Source: Clostridia bacterium
GTDB lineage: Bacteria; Bacillota; Clostridia; Saccharofermentanales; UBA5734
DNA: 6,545 nt
Assembly: GCA_018056585.1 (NCBI GenBank)
Contig: JAGPFK010000088.1
Coordinates: forward strand, 1-6,545
Direction: 5' to 3'
The position numbers and the translations under genes are program-made. Below the pieces are notes generated by a model. The model saw only the letters and a program-made list of their open reading frames with translations. It did not search any database and was not told where the DNA came from. How positions within the stretch are numbered: position 1 is the stretch's first letter; every line of letters starts with the position of its first letter. Positions 5,466 through 6,545 of this stretch are shown piece by piece.

Positions 5466-6545
5466 ATGATGATCGATTATTCTGAAAAACAGTCGGCGGA
5501 TCCGGTTCTGGAAAGAGTGATGTCACTTGATGAGCGGTATTACATGCCCGTTTTTGGCCGACGGACACCCATCTGTATCACAAAAGGCGAAGGTGCTTAT
5601 CTGATTGACACAGCTGGACGCCGTTATCTGGACCTGATCGGCGGTATTGCCGTTAATGTGTTGGGGCACGCACACCCGGCTTTGGTTAAGGCAATCTGCG
5701 GACAAGCAAGCTCTGTGATCCATTGCAGCAATTATTACTACAACATTCCACAGGCTGAGCTCGCGGCCAGGTTGTCGGCTTTATCCGGCCTTCAGGATGC
5801 CAGGGTCTTTTTGTGCAACAGCGGTGCCGAAGCCAATGAGGCCGCTTTGAAACTGGCTCGTGCTTATTTTTATCATAAGGGACAGCCACGCAGCAAAATA
5901 ATCAGTGCTCTGAATTCATTTCACGGCCGCACGCTTGCCACAGTGACTGCAACCGGCCAGACAAAGTACAGCGAACCCTTTGCTCCATTACCCGAAGGGT
6001 TTATCCATGTTCCTTATAACGATGAAGAAGCTTTAAAAAAAGTGGTCGATGAAAAGACCTGCGCCGTGATCCTCGAAGTTATTCAGGGGGAAAGCGGTGT
6101 GATCTTAGCTCATCGTTCTTATCTTGAGCAGGCTGAACGCCTTTGCCGTCAGACCGGCGCACGGTTCATCATCGATGAGGTTCAGACGGGAATGGGGCGC
6201 ACCGGTAAATTCATGGCTTATGAGCATCATGAAATAAAACCGGATATCGTAACATTGGCCAAAGGCCTTGCCGGGGGCGTCCCCATCGGGGCCATGGTGG
6301 CCAATGGCGAAACTGCACCGGGGTTTCATCCCGGAGATCATGGAAGTACATTTGGCGGCAACCCGCTGGCATGTGCCGCTGCCCTGGCTGTTCTGGATAC
6401 CTACGAAGAATCAGATCTGGTCGCCAAAGCAAAAAGGACAGGAGAACAGCTGATCCAAAGCCTCTCTCAGCTTTCAGAACGGCAAACGGCCATCCTGGAG
6501 GTAAGAGGTATGGGTCTGATGATAGGAATAGAATTGAGAAAACCC
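5466..6545 (+). CDS. argD: Acetylornithine aminotransferase, N-terminal 360 residues, cut by window edge
   Basis: ArgD is a pyridoxal-phosphate enzyme that transfers an amino group from glutamate to N-acetylglutamate semialdehyde, giving N-acetylornithine. The open frame from 5466 runs to the last base. Class III aminotransferase landmarks, counted from ATG 5466, are GGIAVNVLGHAHP (59-71), NSGAEANEAALKLAR (118-132), a phosphate-binding motif, then FHGRT, IIDEVQTGMGRTG with Asp237 facing the cofactor nitrogen, TLAKGLAGGVPIGAMV with the cofactor-binding Lys266, and GDHGSTFGGNPLACAAALAVL. The family is about 390-400 aa, so some 30-40 residues are missing. Two adjacent ATGs (5466 and 5469) both suit AGAGGAG at 5454-5460, with gaps of five and eight bases; the true start may be the second. 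Its place after argB supports ArgD rather than a related ornithine or 4-aminobutyrate aminotransferase. Confidence 0.97.
   Translation, partial: MMIDYSEKQSADPVLERVMSLDERYYMPVFGRRTPICITKGEGAYLIDTAGRRYLDLIGGIAVNVLGHAHPALVKAICGQASSVIHCSNYYYNIPQAELAARLSALSGLQDARVFLCNSGAEANEAALKLARAYFYHKGQPRSKIISALNSFHGRTLATVTATGQTKYSEPFAPLPEGFIHVPYNDEEALKKVVDEKTCAVILEVIQGESGVILAHRSYLEQAERLCRQTGARFIIDEVQTGMGRTGKFMAYEHHEIKPDIVTLAKGLAGGVPIGAMVANGETAPGFHPGDHGSTFGGNPLACAAALAVLDTYEESDLVAKAKRTGEQLIQSLSQLSERQTAILEVRGMGLMIGIELRKP

Noticed and set aside
3432..6545. Lysine (LysW-dependent) rather than arginine pathway, or a new biosynthetic system
   Set aside because: No LysW or LysX gene is present, and all three proteins carry ordinary ArgC, ArgB and ArgD motifs.

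Overview
The window looks like a chromosomal stretch of a low-to-mid GC Gram-positive bacterium (Bacillota). Supporting this are strong purine-rich ribosome binding sites (GGAGG, AGAGGAG), an MsmK/UgpC-type sugar ABC ATPase beside a CdaR/PucR-type regulator, a Bacillota-like FtsE, and an argC-led arginine cluster. The genus cannot be read from this sequence. No mobile element, CRISPR array, rRNA or tRNA was seen.

The left half (1-3034) is read on the minus strand. In order of transcription it holds ugpC/msmK (a complete carbohydrate-ABC-transporter ATPase, 371 aa), a large hairpin that probably acts as a terminator, a candidate promoter, a complete CdaR/PucR-type regulator (369 aa from the start chosen here), and, 30 bases further on, the first 183 codons of ftsE, which starts with TTG and runs off the left edge. 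The regulator and ftsE are close enough to share a transcript. No permease or sugar-binding gene accompanies ugpC, so it may be a shared ATPase serving several importers.

The centre (3035-3431) is a 397-base divergent control region. Its left side carries a candidate extended -10 promoter for ugpC and several small inverted repeats. Its right side carries a well-formed promoter for the arginine genes, whose -10 box lies inside a perfect 18-bp palindrome resembling an ArgR/AhrC box.

The right half (3432-6545) is a plus-strand arginine operon: argC (complete), argB (complete, with the N-terminal helix of arginine-sensitive kinases) and argD (first 360 codons, cut by the right edge). These are steps 3, 2 and 4 of the acetylated route from glutamate to ornithine: ArgB phosphorylates N-acetylglutamate, ArgC reduces the product to the semialdehyde and ArgD aminates it to N-acetylornithine. 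argJ, which often sits between argC and argB in Bacillota, is absent from that position. Arginine probably controls the pathway twice: repression at the argC promoter and feedback inhibition of ArgB. I found no convincing undescribed system; the points of interest are regulatory and organisational.
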